Virus record (IMG/VR): IMGVR_UViG_3300010883_000198
Span: 1 to 33,882 of that record
Strand: one strand, 5' to 3'
Source of the DNA: a virus
DNA: 33,882 nt
Made by a program: the position numbers and the translations under genes. Shown one piece after another: positions 12,412 to 21,383 of the stretch. The notes beneath the pieces were generated by a model, which ran no database searches, was not told where the DNA came from, and saw nothing but the letters and a program-made list of their open reading frames with translations. Numbering within the stretch: the first letter of the stretch is position 1; the number at the start of each line of letters is the position of its first letter.

Positions 12412-12783
12412 TCACCGCGCCGCCCCCTGCTTGGTCCGCTCATCCACACGGGCGAGATCAGACACCAACGACGAGAGGGTCTTGTCCATGTCCTCGACTT
12501 TTGACACCAGCGACTGCACGTCCCCAGCTAACGTATTCGACTCCGTCGCTCGTTGGACGATGACGAGCGTCTTTTCCAAGGTCGCCAACTGCGCGTTGAC
12601 CGTGATTAAGATGCTCATCCGCATGTATGCGACCAGGCACCCCAACGCCAGTGAGATGATACCGGCGATTGCGAAAATTGACGGCCAGGAGAGCGTCACG
12701 ACATCGCCAGGCATCATAGTGGCCGATCGCGCTTGAGCGAGCAAGGGGACGAACAGTTGGGTCCAAAAGGGCACCATTGCCAT
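12412..12783 (-). CDS. membrane-anchored coiled-coil protein, spanin- or holin-accessory-like, 123 aa
   Basis: Residues 35-54 (SIFAIAGIISLALGCLVAYM) form one membrane span; a first hydrophobic stretch (FWTQLFVPLLAQARS) might be a second span or a signal. From residue 60 to 120 the chain is a coiled coil: VNAQLATLEKTLVIVQRA, VQSLVSKVEDMDKTLSSLV, VDERTK. A span followed by a periplasmic coiled coil is the plan of an inner-membrane spanin, and also of XhlA-type holin partners. No overlapping Rz1-like lipoprotein gene is seen. It lies next to the candidate holin. Confidence 0.55.
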   Translation of the reverse strand: MAMVPFWTQLFVPLLAQARSATMMPGDVVTLSWPSIFAIAGIISLALGCLVAYMRMSILITVNAQLATLEKTLVIVQRATESNTLAGDVQSLVSKVEDMDKTLSSLVSDLARVDERTKQGAAR

Positions 12784-13050
12784 CTATGGCTCTGTATTGG
12801 CTTTGATCGCCAGCAAGAGCTCGCGCTGCTCACGGGGCGTCATCGGCACGTCTGCCGGCTCAACGACGACTGGCACCGGGGCAGTGAACACGTCCGTGTC
12901 CGCATCATACGAAGCCCCCAGCACGGCCTGATCGTCTCGGTCTGTCACGTCGATAAATGACCGCCCAGGTGGCAGCACCGTGGGGGCCTGCGTCGCGAAT
13001 AGCTGCGCCGTCGCCGTGCCATTGTCGATCTGCAGGTAGATCCTCTCCAT
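12784..13050 (-). CDS. hypothetical virion-associated protein, 88 aa
   Basis: Not recognised. The first 50 residues are beta-like (MERIYLQIDNGTATAQLF, FIDVTDRD), and the last third ends in a helix MTPREQRELLLAIKAN. It directly abuts the lysis gene downstream and follows the adhesin-like genes upstream, so it marks the border between tail and lysis modules. Small proteins of this build next to tail-fibre genes are often fibre-assembly or short structural proteins, but I cannot assign it. Confidence 0.55.
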   Translation of the reverse strand: MERIYLQIDNGTATAQLFATQAPTVLPPGRSFIDVTDRDDQAVLGASYDADTDVFTAPVPVVVEPADVPMTPREQRELLLAIKANTEP

Positions 13051-13064
13051 AAGTCAGCGCCCTC

Positions 13065-13619
13065 TCACCAGGTGATGCATTGCCATGCGATCCACGCATT
13101 ATCAGTCGAGAGCCCTCGGGTAGCCGTGATAGTGGTGGAATTAGTCAAGACCATATGCGTCTGCGTGCGGTTCCACATGGCAGACGTGGTATCGCCATAG
13201 ATGCCGCCATACATGAGGAATGAGCGAGCCGTATCGACGGCGGCAATGGTTGCCGTCGCACCGGTTCCGCTCAGCGCGATCTCGCCGCGTTGCACATCGA
13301 GGGTGCCTGGCGCGTATTCAACCACCGCGTAGGAAATGATCACCTGACCATCGTTGTCGCCGCGTTTGACCGTGACCGTGGTTGCGTTGGTCAAGACCAC
13401 GCGTGTAAAGGCGGTCACGGGTTTCTGTCCGGCTGTGGCATTTGACAGCGCACCCAGGTAATGCACCACCGAGCGTGCGGTGTCGACGGCTGTGATTGTG
13501 GCGGTATCGGTCGCGTCGTTGAGGGTGACGGTCCCGCGCTGGACGGAGGTCACCAGTGTGGGCCACGGGACATCGTTCCGCGATCGAAACCACCCGATAT
13601 AGCGTGTCCGGCGACCCAT
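13065..13619 (-). CDS. tail/decoration protein with two beta repeats, 184 aa
   Basis: Residues 26-101 and 109-184 are two copies of one beta-rich unit: each starts VQRG, has TATI.AVDTARS after about 15 residues, a VLTN.TT.T..RG stretch later, and closes on an aromatic-rich strand (YAVVEY or WQCITW). Repeats of this kind are common in phage tail-fibre and receptor-contact proteins. No enzyme motif is present. The stop lies just ahead of the next gene and the start overlaps the preceding stop as TAATG, so it is coupled to the neighbouring structural genes. Confidence 0.65.
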   Translation of the reverse strand: MGRRTRYIGWFRSRNDVPWPTLVTSVQRGTVTLNDATDTATITAVDTARSVVHYLGALSNATAGQKPVTAFTRVVLTNATTVTVKRGDNDGQVIISYAVVEYAPGTLDVQRGEIALSGTGATATIAAVDTARSFLMYGGIYGDTTSAMWNRTQTHMVLTNSTTITATRGLSTDNAWIAWQCITW

Positions 13620-13966
13620 TAGGCGGTAATCCTATTCACGAACCCGTAAATCACCACCACATTGGTGACTGAGGCAAACGCCGCCACCCCGAGCGACCCC
13701 GACATCAAGAGTCCCGGCACGATGGTGATCGCGCCACTATCAAACGGCAGCGTCATGACAATATGGTCATCGGGGTCGGTCGTGCCGCCCATCTCAATCG
13801 TGAGCACGACCGGGGCGGTGTGGGAGTTGTATGCCCAGAGCCAGACCTCATCCAAGTCCGACGCATGGGCATCATGGATGTCCGTGCCGGCCGTGGCCGT
13901 CCTGACCACCTTAATCCCGCGCCCGTTTGTGCTCCCGCTGAGTTTCTGCTTTGAAAAGGTTGCCAT
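13619..13966 (-). CDS. beta-rich structural protein, 115 aa
   Basis: The chain begins MATFSKQKLSGSTNGRGIKV and alternates short strands and turns: EVWLWAYNSHTAPVVLTIEM, HIVMTLPFDSGAITIVPGLL and ASVTNVVVIYGFVNRI. This is the pattern of a small jelly-roll or Ig-like virion protein; there is no membrane span or metal site. Both ends overlap neighbouring genes (TGATG and TAATG), placing it in the fibre/adhesin block. The function is inferred from context only. Confidence 0.6.
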   Translation of the reverse strand: MATFSKQKLSGSTNGRGIKVVRTATAGTDIHDAHASDLDEVWLWAYNSHTAPVVLTIEMGGTTDPDDHIVMTLPFDSGAITIVPGLLMSGSLGVAAFASVTNVVVIYGFVNRITA

Positions 13967-14661
13967 CAGCTAAATACCTCCACCGCGATATGGTCGAGCA
14001 CCACCGCGCCAGCCAGATCGGCCGGCATAAACGAGATCATAAGCGTCGTCACGGACATCGCCCACCCGACGCTCCGTTTCAGGGTTGGCGCTGTCCCGGT
14101 GAGCGCCCCGGCGGTGGCGCTCACATAGTATCGTGTGCCGGCTGTCAGCCCAGAGAGACCAGACGCGACCCCGCCGGTGCGGATCGTGCCAGCCGCCCCC
14201 GTCGCAATGGCTGCAGTGGAAAACCCTAACACCAGCTTCAGGCTGGAATACGCCAGGTCGGCGTCGGCCAGATACCACCGCCCCCCGGTCTTGCTCCCAG
14301 ACCCATCTGACAAATAGATACATTTCCCCGATGCGATCGTCTCCCCGGCGGTACCCGTGATGTCCGTATTCGTGCCACCGGAGATCGAGTTCGGGATGTA
14401 GTTATCGACGGTGCGAATGGTCACATCGCCAGACGTCTTGTACACGAACTTGTAGGCTTGTGACTTCAAGTAGGCAACGAACCGTCCCGCGGAATCGGCC
14501 ACAATCGGATTGGCATTGGCGGACGACAGCGCGGATGTCGTGTAGGTATCGAGGGCGTTGGTGGTGCCTGCGGAATAGGCAAATATCTTCGCCCCGGCGA
14601 CCGGATCGCCGCTGTCGTCCAATACTTGCACGGGGAGGGCTGTAATCGCTGGTCCGCTCAT
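13966..14661 (-). CDS. tail-fibre protein with P22-tailspike-like head-binding segment, 231 aa
   Basis: The ATG at 14661 has AGGCGAGG upstream; the GTG at 14682 does not. Residues 8-75 have the pattern of virion-binding domains of podovirus fibres: LPVQVLDDSGDPVAGAKIFA, TYTTSALSSANANPIVAD, SAGRFVAYLKSQAYKF. A glycine- and threonine-rich beta region follows, ending FMPADLAGAVVLDHIAVEVF. At 231 residues it is far shorter than a full tailspike and lacks a long helix domain, so it is probably an adaptor that carries the small adhesins encoded just after it. Confidence 0.65.
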   Translation of the reverse strand: MSGPAITALPVQVLDDSGDPVAGAKIFAYSAGTTNALDTYTTSALSSANANPIVADSAGRFVAYLKSQAYKFVYKTSGDVTIRTVDNYIPNSISGGTNTDITGTAGETIASGKCIYLSDGSGSKTGGRWYLADADLAYSSLKLVLGFSTAAIATGAAGTIRTGGVASGLSGLTAGTRYYVSATAGALTGTAPTLKRSVGWAMSVTTLMISFMPADLAGAVVLDHIAVEVFS

Positions 14662-14701
14662 GCTGTCCTCGCCTGATAACACAGGACTGCGCTCGACCTG
14701 C

Positions 14702-17569
14702 TCATTGCGGCCGTCCTGCTAGTGTGCCCTGACCTGGCGCGGCGCCCGTGGTTGGCGGCCTCCGGGGCAGGGAGGAGCCCGCTGGGGGCGCAGTGGTCTG
14801 AGGCTGTGTCTCCCACGGACGAGGCAAGCGATATGGCTCACGACGGGCTGGAGACGCAGACTCAGCGCGTGCCGGCGCGTCCGGTCGAGCGCCGTCTCGA
14901 ATCTCGACCATCTGTGCCACAAGTTCTCTAATTCGCTCGGCCGATTCCGTCAGTGCGGCCTCTTTCTCTTCCTCTGTGATATACGGCGATCTCACTGTGC
15001 GTCTCAGGGTGGACCGTATTTCTTGGGCGTCGTATGAGAGATCGCGGATTCGATAGCCGCGTTCCTCATCAATATCGACCGGTGTGATCTTCACGCCGAA
15101 AAAGCTACTTAACACCGCCTGCGTTTTTGACCGTGGCTCCGCCCGACTACTCATCTTATTGACCGGAACCCCCTGGGCCGCGGCGGCTAATTCCTGCCCT
15201 GCATAGCCGGCGAGTGGCGGGACGACGAAGTTATAGAGGTACCGAGGCATGCCACCGGGCCGGTCGGCTATCTTCTGGTTCGTGAACGGGTCGTCGCCGG
15301 TGACAAGCGCCGCGGCCAGGTCAGCACCGGGCACGCTCAGAAACGCCGACTTACGCCCACCCGTGCCGAGATAACCCTTGAGCGAAAACGCCTCTCCAAG
15401 GTCACCCCACGGCAACACGTATTCTAGGTTCAGGTAACGGACGCGCCCCTTTTGGTCTTGACCAGGGAGACGCATCCACCCGTCTTGCATATATGTTGGT
15501 AGCGCGGAACGCTCGCCTTCCTGTTCACGCTTGGGCGCTTCAAACGTGCGAATGATGTGCCCGTAGCGGCTGATCGCAGCCGGTCGCTTTGCGAGGGCTT
15601 TCGCGGTCGCAGGCAGGGCTTTGTATGGGAAGGTGATAAACGGCACCGCGCCATAGCGTCGGAGGTTGTCAACCAGCCAGGGAACACGCCGATAATTAAA
15701 CAAGGCGTCTTCGGCCGCGTTGGCGGCCTCCTTTACGCCGATGCCCCTCTTGCGCTGGTCGATAAAAAACGACATCTTGAACCATTGTTCTTCGGCCTGG
15801 TACGCGTCCCCTGCTTTCGCGAATGCCCGCTTGGCTTTCCGGGTCGTGGCTGCCAGGAACGATGCGGCGCCGCTCTGAAGATCCGCAAGGTCTTCAGCCC
15901 GATCCATCAGCTTCGGAATCTCCACGCCGACAAAGGTGTCCGTCAAGAACGTCCCGGCTTGTTTTGCTTCTTGATAATACTTGTCCTTGGTCGCCAATGA
16001 CCTCGCGCCCTGCACATACCGATGCACCTTGAACGGCGCGAGCCCTGCTAGGTCAGCGAGGACAAAATTCGACATGACATTGCGAGCGTGCGTGGCAGGA
16101 TTCAAGACGACCTTGCCGTATTTCCACCACCCGACGTTCTGCCTCCACAACCGACCAAACCTCCCAGGTTTCTGTGCTAATTGCACCACGTCACGATGAA
16201 TCGACTCGGGGACAGCCCGGCCAGCTAGCGGCCCGTAGCCCTTTTCGTTCGGTACGATCTTAAACCCCCGTGGAGCAACGCCGCCTACGACATCATCGGA
16301 AAACTCGTCTTTGATCGTATTCAGCATACGCCGAGTTGCCACGGCCTGACCGGCCATCGCCTGTCCCTTCGCAACGGGATAGGCCGCTTCAAGGATTTCT
16401 CCCATTTGGCGCAACATCTCCGGGGGGAGGTCTTGGCGTTCAGTGAGAAATGCAAGCCGTTCGGTGATCGAACTGGTTGGCCCAGTCATCTCACTCATTG
16501 CTTTCAGTTTCTTCTCCGCTTCGAGAGCGGCCTTGGGCGCTGACATGCCTTTGTTTATATAGTACTGAACGGGGTCTTGATGTTTGCGAAATGCGCGCCA
16601 CATATGCTGCCCGCGCCACTTCAAAAACGTGTCCGTCGTCATCAAGCCGGTGTCGACCATAGCGCCACCGAGCTTGATGTCCCGTTCCATTGCCTCGACC
16701 GCGATCTTCTCTATAGCAGCAGGATCAAAGCCGGACTGCTTTGCATTTCTGAGTACTTTTTGTCGACCGGCGTCGCTGCCTGTAATCATAAAGTCGCGGA
16801 CCCGACGCTGCGCTTGTGGCTCGAATTTGCCTATCCGCCTCCCTAAATCAACCGCTGACTCCACGGCATTACTCACTTCTCGATGGTGTTCTTCAGCGAT
16901 CTCTATAAACCTGGACGGCTTACCGAAGTCTGGCACCAGGGCACGCCCAACGGCCTGCCCCGCAGGCGTCTGTGCAATCTTCTGCCCAACTTCTGGCAGC
17001 CGACTGGCTTTCAAGAGTGCCGGTAATCTCAACAGCTTTGCAGCCTTGAGCGGGCTGAGTATCCAGAGGGGGTCCAGCGCGATGTCGGCAATAAGCCCCG
17101 CCGCCATGCCCTTTTTCCCGGTAACGCCGCCCTTCTCCATGACGTGCCGAAACGAGAGATCCTCGCTGAGTGCTTCTTGCGATCCAGCAAACACCTCTTT
17201 CAGTGTAGGGCCGCGCCCCTCTTTCGCCGCTTTCGTGGCGGCCAGGGCCGGGCCTATCGCAAGCGCCTGTTGCGGCTTGCGTAACTGATGAAAGAGCCAG
17301 TTGATGGGGCGAAAGGCAGTGCTCGCCGCGGATCGTCCTGCTCGGCCGAGGTCTGATAAGAGCCCTGTCTGCGGCTGGTCCGTCGTTGGAGGCTGCATCG
17401 GCGGAGACTGGCCCGTCACCGGAGGCTGTAGATCCCAGGGACGAGGCAAGCGATATGGTTCCTGACGGCCTAGCCGGTTCTCCGCAGGACGACCCCCCTG
17501 CGGCGGCTGTTCCGTCGCCGGAGGCTGTAGGTCCCAGGGACGAGGCAAGCGATATGATTGTTGGGCCAT
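14702..17569 (-). CDS. large internal virion/DNA-ejection protein, 955 aa
   Basis: The largest gene in the window. The mostly helical body contains landmarks of large phage proteins that are packaged and ejected: KVVLNPATHARNVMSNFVLA, EEQWFKMSFFIDQRKRG, and RYGAVPFITFPYKALPATAK. The N-terminal 75 residues are a disordered Pro/Gln/Thr arm with the motif YRLPRPWDLQP twice; a third copy, YRLPRPWETQP, is in the C-terminal arm of about 60 residues. No catalytic motif is recognised. It follows three other internal-protein candidates, corresponding in place to P22 gp7-gp20-gp16 plus one more gene. The name is inferred from order, size and these landmarks. Confidence 0.65.
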   Translation of the reverse strand: MAQQSYRLPRPWDLQPPATEQPPQGGRPAENRLGRQEPYRLPRPWDLQPPVTGQSPPMQPPTTDQPQTGLLSDLGRAGRSAASTAFRPINWLFHQLRKPQQALAIGPALAATKAAKEGRGPTLKEVFAGSQEALSEDLSFRHVMEKGGVTGKKGMAAGLIADIALDPLWILSPLKAAKLLRLPALLKASRLPEVGQKIAQTPAGQAVGRALVPDFGKPSRFIEIAEEHHREVSNAVESAVDLGRRIGKFEPQAQRRVRDFMITGSDAGRQKVLRNAKQSGFDPAAIEKIAVEAMERDIKLGGAMVDTGLMTTDTFLKWRGQHMWRAFRKHQDPVQYYINKGMSAPKAALEAEKKLKAMSEMTGPTSSITERLAFLTERQDLPPEMLRQMGEILEAAYPVAKGQAMAGQAVATRRMLNTIKDEFSDDVVGGVAPRGFKIVPNEKGYGPLAGRAVPESIHRDVVQLAQKPGRFGRLWRQNVGWWKYGKVVLNPATHARNVMSNFVLADLAGLAPFKVHRYVQGARSLATKDKYYQEAKQAGTFLTDTFVGVEIPKLMDRAEDLADLQSGAASFLAATTRKAKRAFAKAGDAYQAEEQWFKMSFFIDQRKRGIGVKEAANAAEDALFNYRRVPWLVDNLRRYGAVPFITFPYKALPATAKALAKRPAAISRYGHIIRTFEAPKREQEGERSALPTYMQDGWMRLPGQDQKGRVRYLNLEYVLPWGDLGEAFSLKGYLGTGGRKSAFLSVPGADLAAALVTGDDPFTNQKIADRPGGMPRYLYNFVVPPLAGYAGQELAAAAQGVPVNKMSSRAEPRSKTQAVLSSFFGVKITPVDIDEERGYRIRDLSYDAQEIRSTLRRTVRSPYITEEEKEAALTESAERIRELVAQMVEIRDGARPDAPARAESASPARREPYRLPRPWETQPQTTAPPAGSSLPRRPPTTGAAPGQGTLAGRPQ
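14800..14835. repeat. YRLPRPW-coding repeat, copy 3
   Basis: 36 bases ending ACGAGGCAAGCGATATG that encode the C-terminal YRLPRPW motif of the 955-residue protein. It matches the two N-terminal copies at 17421-17457 and 17520-17556 apart from a few changes in the middle. Confidence 0.75.
17421..17457. repeat. YRLPRPW-coding repeat, copy 2
   Basis: 37 bases, GGAGGCTGTAGATCCCAGGG then ACGAGGCAAGCGATATG, differing from the copy at 17520-17556 at one base. The two copies start 99 bases apart, and shorter matches (CCGTCACCGGAGGCTG and relatives) extend beyond the unit, as in a tandemly duplicated 33-residue arm. Confidence 0.8.
17520..17556. repeat. YRLPRPW-coding repeat, copy 1
   Basis: 37 bases encoding the first YRLPRPWDLQP motif, right after the start codon of the 955-residue protein. 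It is 36/37 identical to copy 2. Confidence 0.8.
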
Positions 17570-17572
17570 ATC

Positions 17573-19120
17573 CTACCTGCCCGGAACTAGAGGCGCGCCA
17601 TGCCGAGTGCCCATGAAGGGTGCCTGTGCGGGGGGTCTCGCTCTGGGAGGTGGGCGACGGCCGATGCGTTCCACACCTATATTCGCCTGTCGCTCTAATT
17701 CCTGTATAAGCGCATGGTAATAGACGCCGCTAGCTTCTATTTTCTCCTGGACACCTGGCTGCTGATACGCTGCTAATACCTTTGCTGCGTCGCCATCAAA
17801 CTCTGCAATAACTCCCGGTATCTCATCGAGCGCCTCTTGCGTTGCCTGATCGCTCTGCGGCTCGACTCCAAGCGGAGTGGGACGCGAGTAGTAATCCGCG
17901 GCATCGTTTAGGGATTGATCGGCAGGACCAGTGAGCTCGGCCACCTCCCCTGGCGTTCTGGGTAGACCAGAAACGGTGGGGCCAAGTGCTAGACCCTGAG
18001 CCCTTGTCTGCTGGACCTGCATCTGTCCGGCTTGTAATCTACCCGCCGCAGCAAATTGCTCTGGCGTAGTCCCTGGGTGTGCCGCAACAAGGGCGGCCAT
18101 GTCATCGTGAGTGAAGGTCGGGGCGCCGCCGCCTGCTACGGTGAGCATGCTAATCGCAATGGACTCTATACCCCGCTGTTGGCTGAATGCCTGATCTCGA
18201 TCAGACTCCCTTCCTGGCCTAATCAGTCGACCACCTTGCCAAACGTCTGACTCTCGCGGAACGAACTTCAAATCTTTAGTCTTCCAGTCAGGCTCAAATT
18301 CGGTACGCCAGGAATCCAGGAGTTCCTGTCCGTGCTCTGGGTCCTGTAATACGAAGTCTCTCCATCCTTCAATCCGCTGCTTACTGATAACATTGTTCTC
18401 TTCCAGAAGGGCGAACCCGGCCTCTATCGCCTCCGGGGATCCCCCGAGGAGATCGGCCATTCTCCACACCGAGCCCAGCGCGCGCTTGCGGGCGGCGTCT
18501 TGCTGCGTGCCCTCTGCTGTTTGCACGTCCAGAAACGACTTGTGAAGATCGTTTAACATTTTTAGAGCCTCTGCCCGGTATTGGCTGAGGTCTTCCCCGG
18601 TCTCTGGGTTTATCGCGGTTAATGCCGCTTCTAAAGCCTCTTCGTTCGGTGACGTGGTGCCATCCTCATTCTTTGTGAGTGCGCCTGAAACCGCCCTCCT
18701 CAGGAGTTCTGCCTCTCGCTCTCTTTGAATATTTAGTCCTACCTGCTCACGCCCAGCTGCTCCGCCGGCCCATTCCAGTCTTTCCATCTTTCGCCGGTGA
18801 CGTGCATCCCCCTCGGCGGCCTCATTTCGTGCAATATCTGCCTCTAAGGCTTCTCGCTGTAGCGAGGCCGCCTCATCCGCTCTCGCGTCCTCTATTGCGA
18901 GCCGCTCGGCCTCTTTCTTCTGCTGCATGTATCCACCGACAGTGTCCGATGCGACCTTCCCGAGCTGCGCCCACATCTGCTGTGAGGCCAATCCGCGCTC
19001 TTGTTCCCGTCTCGCTCGGGACTCCGCGTGGTGTCCGATCAGGCTGCCAAGTGTCCGCGTATCTCGGACATATGGAATCGGCGTGTAGGGCGTGGGTTGA
19101 AGTGGCATAGTGCGTCTCAC
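17573..19120 (-). CDS. internal virion/ejection protein (gp16-position), 515 aa
   Basis: The first 35 residues are a short unstructured lead (PLQPTPYTPIPYVRDTRTL). Residues 35-150 are a long charged coiled coil (EQERGLASQQMWAQLG, KKEAERLAIEDARADEAAS, RKMERLEW). The rest is helical with acidic and glutamine-rich stretches, and the end is basic and proline-rich (RRPPPRARPPAQAPF). Order and size match the third ejection protein of P22-like phages (gp16, about 600 residues), although no sequence motif proves this. The GTG at 19120 overlaps the previous stop; an ATG at 19108 is an alternative start. It precedes the 955-residue protein by three bases. Confidence 0.6.
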   Translation of the reverse strand: MRRTMPLQPTPYTPIPYVRDTRTLGSLIGHHAESRARREQERGLASQQMWAQLGKVASDTVGGYMQQKKEAERLAIEDARADEAASLQREALEADIARNEAAEGDARHRRKMERLEWAGGAAGREQVGLNIQREREAELLRRAVSGALTKNEDGTTSPNEEALEAALTAINPETGEDLSQYRAEALKMLNDLHKSFLDVQTAEGTQQDAARKRALGSVWRMADLLGGSPEAIEAGFALLEENNVISKQRIEGWRDFVLQDPEHGQELLDSWRTEFEPDWKTKDLKFVPRESDVWQGGRLIRPGRESDRDQAFSQQRGIESIAISMLTVAGGGAPTFTHDDMAALVAAHPGTTPEQFAAAGRLQAGQMQVQQTRAQGLALGPTVSGLPRTPGEVAELTGPADQSLNDAADYYSRPTPLGVEPQSDQATQEALDEIPGVIAEFDGDAAKVLAAYQQPGVQEKIEASGVYYHALIQELERQANIGVERIGRRPPPRARPPAQAPFMGTRHGAPLVPGR

Positions 19121-20733
19121 GTAAGCGGGTCAGGCATCATCGCGAGCTGGGTAAATGACGTCAGCCCATCTTTCCAGCGCCGGTAGCGATCATTGAAGGA
19201 CAGCTTCGTCGCCTCGAACCGCGGGTCGAACTCAGCCTGCAGATTCCTCGTGTTCCGGTCAAAGACACCGCGGCGCGTGTCTCGGCTTGTAGTGTATGCA
19301 TCGAGTCGCTGTTGCTCGTTTCCGGCCCACTGATTAAAGGCGTTCTGGCGGTTGCGGTCGTAGTCCGACGCCGACCGCTTGTAGACATCGCCGTAGTTCT
19401 GGCCGGCAAAGCGGTTGCCCCATCCAACGACATCCTTGAGTGCTGAGCCCGTACGGGTCATGCCTCGCGCACCGGCCGCATTTTCGAGCGCCCGCAACCC
19501 TTCGCTTCTGGCGAACTCATACCCTGGTTCGTTCCGTGCCTCTGCGAACGACGGAGCTCGAAAGTCGTCGTAGGAGAACGGATCGCCAGTCGCGTATGGC
19601 GCATACTCGGCCCGTGGCAGCGTGAGCGTCGGGAAGTCACTCGGTGAGAAGGACGGCCCAATCTCGCCACCGGCATACGGCAAGCGAGGCAGGCCGCCGC
19701 CAGTATCCCGTTCGTTGCCACCGCCCGGCTTTAACCACTGCCAAGTGCCGCCCCCCATACTCGCCGCATTCCCAATGAGGTCGATGACTCCTATGTCTTT
19801 ACCGAAGTCGACCTTGTGCTTCCATTTTTGGTTGCCTTCAACGACCTTGACATGATCCCAGTTTTCGTATGTGTTGATCTCCTTGACCAGCGCCCGGATG
19901 CCTTTATTGTTGGCCTCAAAACGACCACCGCCCTCCGGGTCATTCATCCAACCCATGAACGACGATTTATTGATCCCGTCATCGTACCAATTTGGGCCAG
20001 TGGCAGGCGGACCCCCCTTTTCAGGGGGGACTTCGGGAGGAAGCTCCGGTCTATAGTCTGGATCACCCGGTGGTCTGTTGTCCCAAGGAGGACTATTCGG
20101 ATCGTTGGGATCCCACCCAGGGGGCGGGACCGTACCTGGCGGAAGAGGATTGTAATTGGGGTCGTAGGTCGGGTCTGCACTCGCCGCCTGTTGCGCGGCC
20201 TCGGGCGACGCGGCTATCGGAACTGATCCAGATGGCCTCCTCGGGAACCCCGTCCAGGCAGGCAACCCAGCATTCTGCAGCTCCCATCCGGCCATCGGCT
20301 CGTACCTACGGAACGGATCTGTCGGTGTCCCTGGGTCGCCAGGGCCACCCCACTGAGTACCAGCATATATCCTGGGATCTGGGTTCTCCAAGAACCATTC
20401 ACCGTTCGGACCCACTCTGATATTGCGAGATGGGTCGTCGGGCACAGGAAGGAACCCGCTTTGCTGATCACGCCGTTCCAGCGACCTAGGCGGCTCAGGC
20501 ATCTCATCGCCCGGCCCCGGCGGCGTCGGCCATTCCCGCGGGCCAGGGTCATAAATAATCGGCCCCGACGGCCCCTCTGGCGTTGGAAACCGCTGTGTCG
20601 GCATATCCGGCATCGGCGGCGGCGATGGCGGTATATAGGGCGGCTGCGGGCTCCATCCACCGGCCTGACCCCGTCGTCGCAAAATGTCCCCCAGGTCGCT
20701 AGGCCCGGAAATAAACCCGCGTCGTCGCGCCAT
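19117..20733 (-). CDS. DNA-ejection protein with Pro-rich N-terminal arm (gp20-position), 538 aa
   Basis: Residues 25-240 are dominated by Pro, Gly, Asp and Trp (PPYIPPSPPPMPDMP, GTVPPPGWDPNDPNSPPWD), a long flexible arm. The C-terminal third has the pattern of phage DNA-transfer proteins: YEFARSEGLRALENAAGARG, RTGSALKDVVGWGNRFAGQN, YGDVYKRSASDYDRNRQNAF, where the helix with repeated Tyr, Asn and Arg is typical. Such proteins leave the capsid first and form the channel through the envelope. It overlaps its neighbours on both sides (TAATG and GTGA). Confidence 0.65.
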   Translation of the reverse strand: MARRRGFISGPSDLGDILRRRGQAGGWSPQPPYIPPSPPPMPDMPTQRFPTPEGPSGPIIYDPGPREWPTPPGPGDEMPEPPRSLERRDQQSGFLPVPDDPSRNIRVGPNGEWFLENPDPRIYAGTQWGGPGDPGTPTDPFRRYEPMAGWELQNAGLPAWTGFPRRPSGSVPIAASPEAAQQAASADPTYDPNYNPLPPGTVPPPGWDPNDPNSPPWDNRPPGDPDYRPELPPEVPPEKGGPPATGPNWYDDGINKSSFMGWMNDPEGGGRFEANNKGIRALVKEINTYENWDHVKVVEGNQKWKHKVDFGKDIGVIDLIGNAASMGGGTWQWLKPGGGNERDTGGGLPRLPYAGGEIGPSFSPSDFPTLTLPRAEYAPYATGDPFSYDDFRAPSFAEARNEPGYEFARSEGLRALENAAGARGMTRTGSALKDVVGWGNRFAGQNYGDVYKRSASDYDRNRQNAFNQWAGNEQQRLDAYTTSRDTRRGVFDRNTRNLQAEFDPRFEATKLSFNDRYRRWKDGLTSFTQLAMMPDPLT

Positions 20734-21383
20734 TAGTTGACCCTCCCTGGAGGTGGCATGTTCTGAAGCCGACGTCGCCGCAGCGCCTCTGCCTCGTGCG
20801 CGGGGTCCGTGTACACAAGTTGGCCCAGCGTGCTCGCCTGTTGCGGCCCAGCGGCGATCGCACCTCCGTTCACCGGCGCAATCATGGACGCATCAACAGC
20901 CGCTGGCGTCGCGCCTGGTTGGTTCTCGACAGGGACGACGTTCGGGTCGTCTAGCGTGGTAGCGACAGGGGCATAGTCATCGGGCCGTCTCCATGTCGGA
21001 TTCGGCACCGCTGCGCCGACATCAATGTCCATCCCGAGTATCTGCCCGAGCCGACCAACGGCCTCTCGGCTGATGGCGCGATAGGGTGTCCGCCTGGTCC
21101 CGTGGGCGATACGCGCTTCCTGGTTATAGTTATCTAATGCACGCTGGTAGATCCGCGCATTCTGGTCGTCCTCGAATTTCAGCCCCTGCGCCTTCTGTTC
21201 GGCTTCCCACCGGAGCTTGTCTTCAGCGATGCGCTTCCTTTCCAGATCCTCTTGCCGCCACAGGGCTTGCTGCTGGATCCGATCCGATCGCCTGGACGAA
21301 GCTGCTGCTTGGCTCGATCCGATCACAGCCGAGCCACCTGAAAAGAGTCCCGTCGCAATAGCTGCTCCTACCTCTACGGGCAT
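20733..21383 (-). CDS. internal virion protein (gp7-position), 216 aa
   Basis: The N-terminus, MPVEVGAAIATGLFSGGSAV, is glycine/alanine-rich and weakly hydrophobic, as in podovirus ejection proteins that insert in membranes. A charged helix follows (RIQQQALWRQEDLERKRIAE, LRWEAEQKAQGLKFEDD), then IYQRALDNYNQEA and a disordered Pro/Ala end. Position and length correspond to P22 gp7 (229 residues). The ATG is directly after the GNAT stop, with GGAGAG upstream. The assignment is by context and composition. Confidence 0.6.
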   Translation of the reverse strand: MPVEVGAAIATGLFSGGSAVIGSSQAAASSRRSDRIQQQALWRQEDLERKRIAEDKLRWEAEQKAQGLKFEDDQNARIYQRALDNYNQEARIAHGTRRTPYRAISREAVGRLGQILGMDIDVGAAVPNPTWRRPDDYAPVATTLDDPNVVPVENQPGATPAAVDASMIAPVNGGAIAAGPQQASTLGQLVYTDPAHEAEALRRRRLQNMPPPGRVN

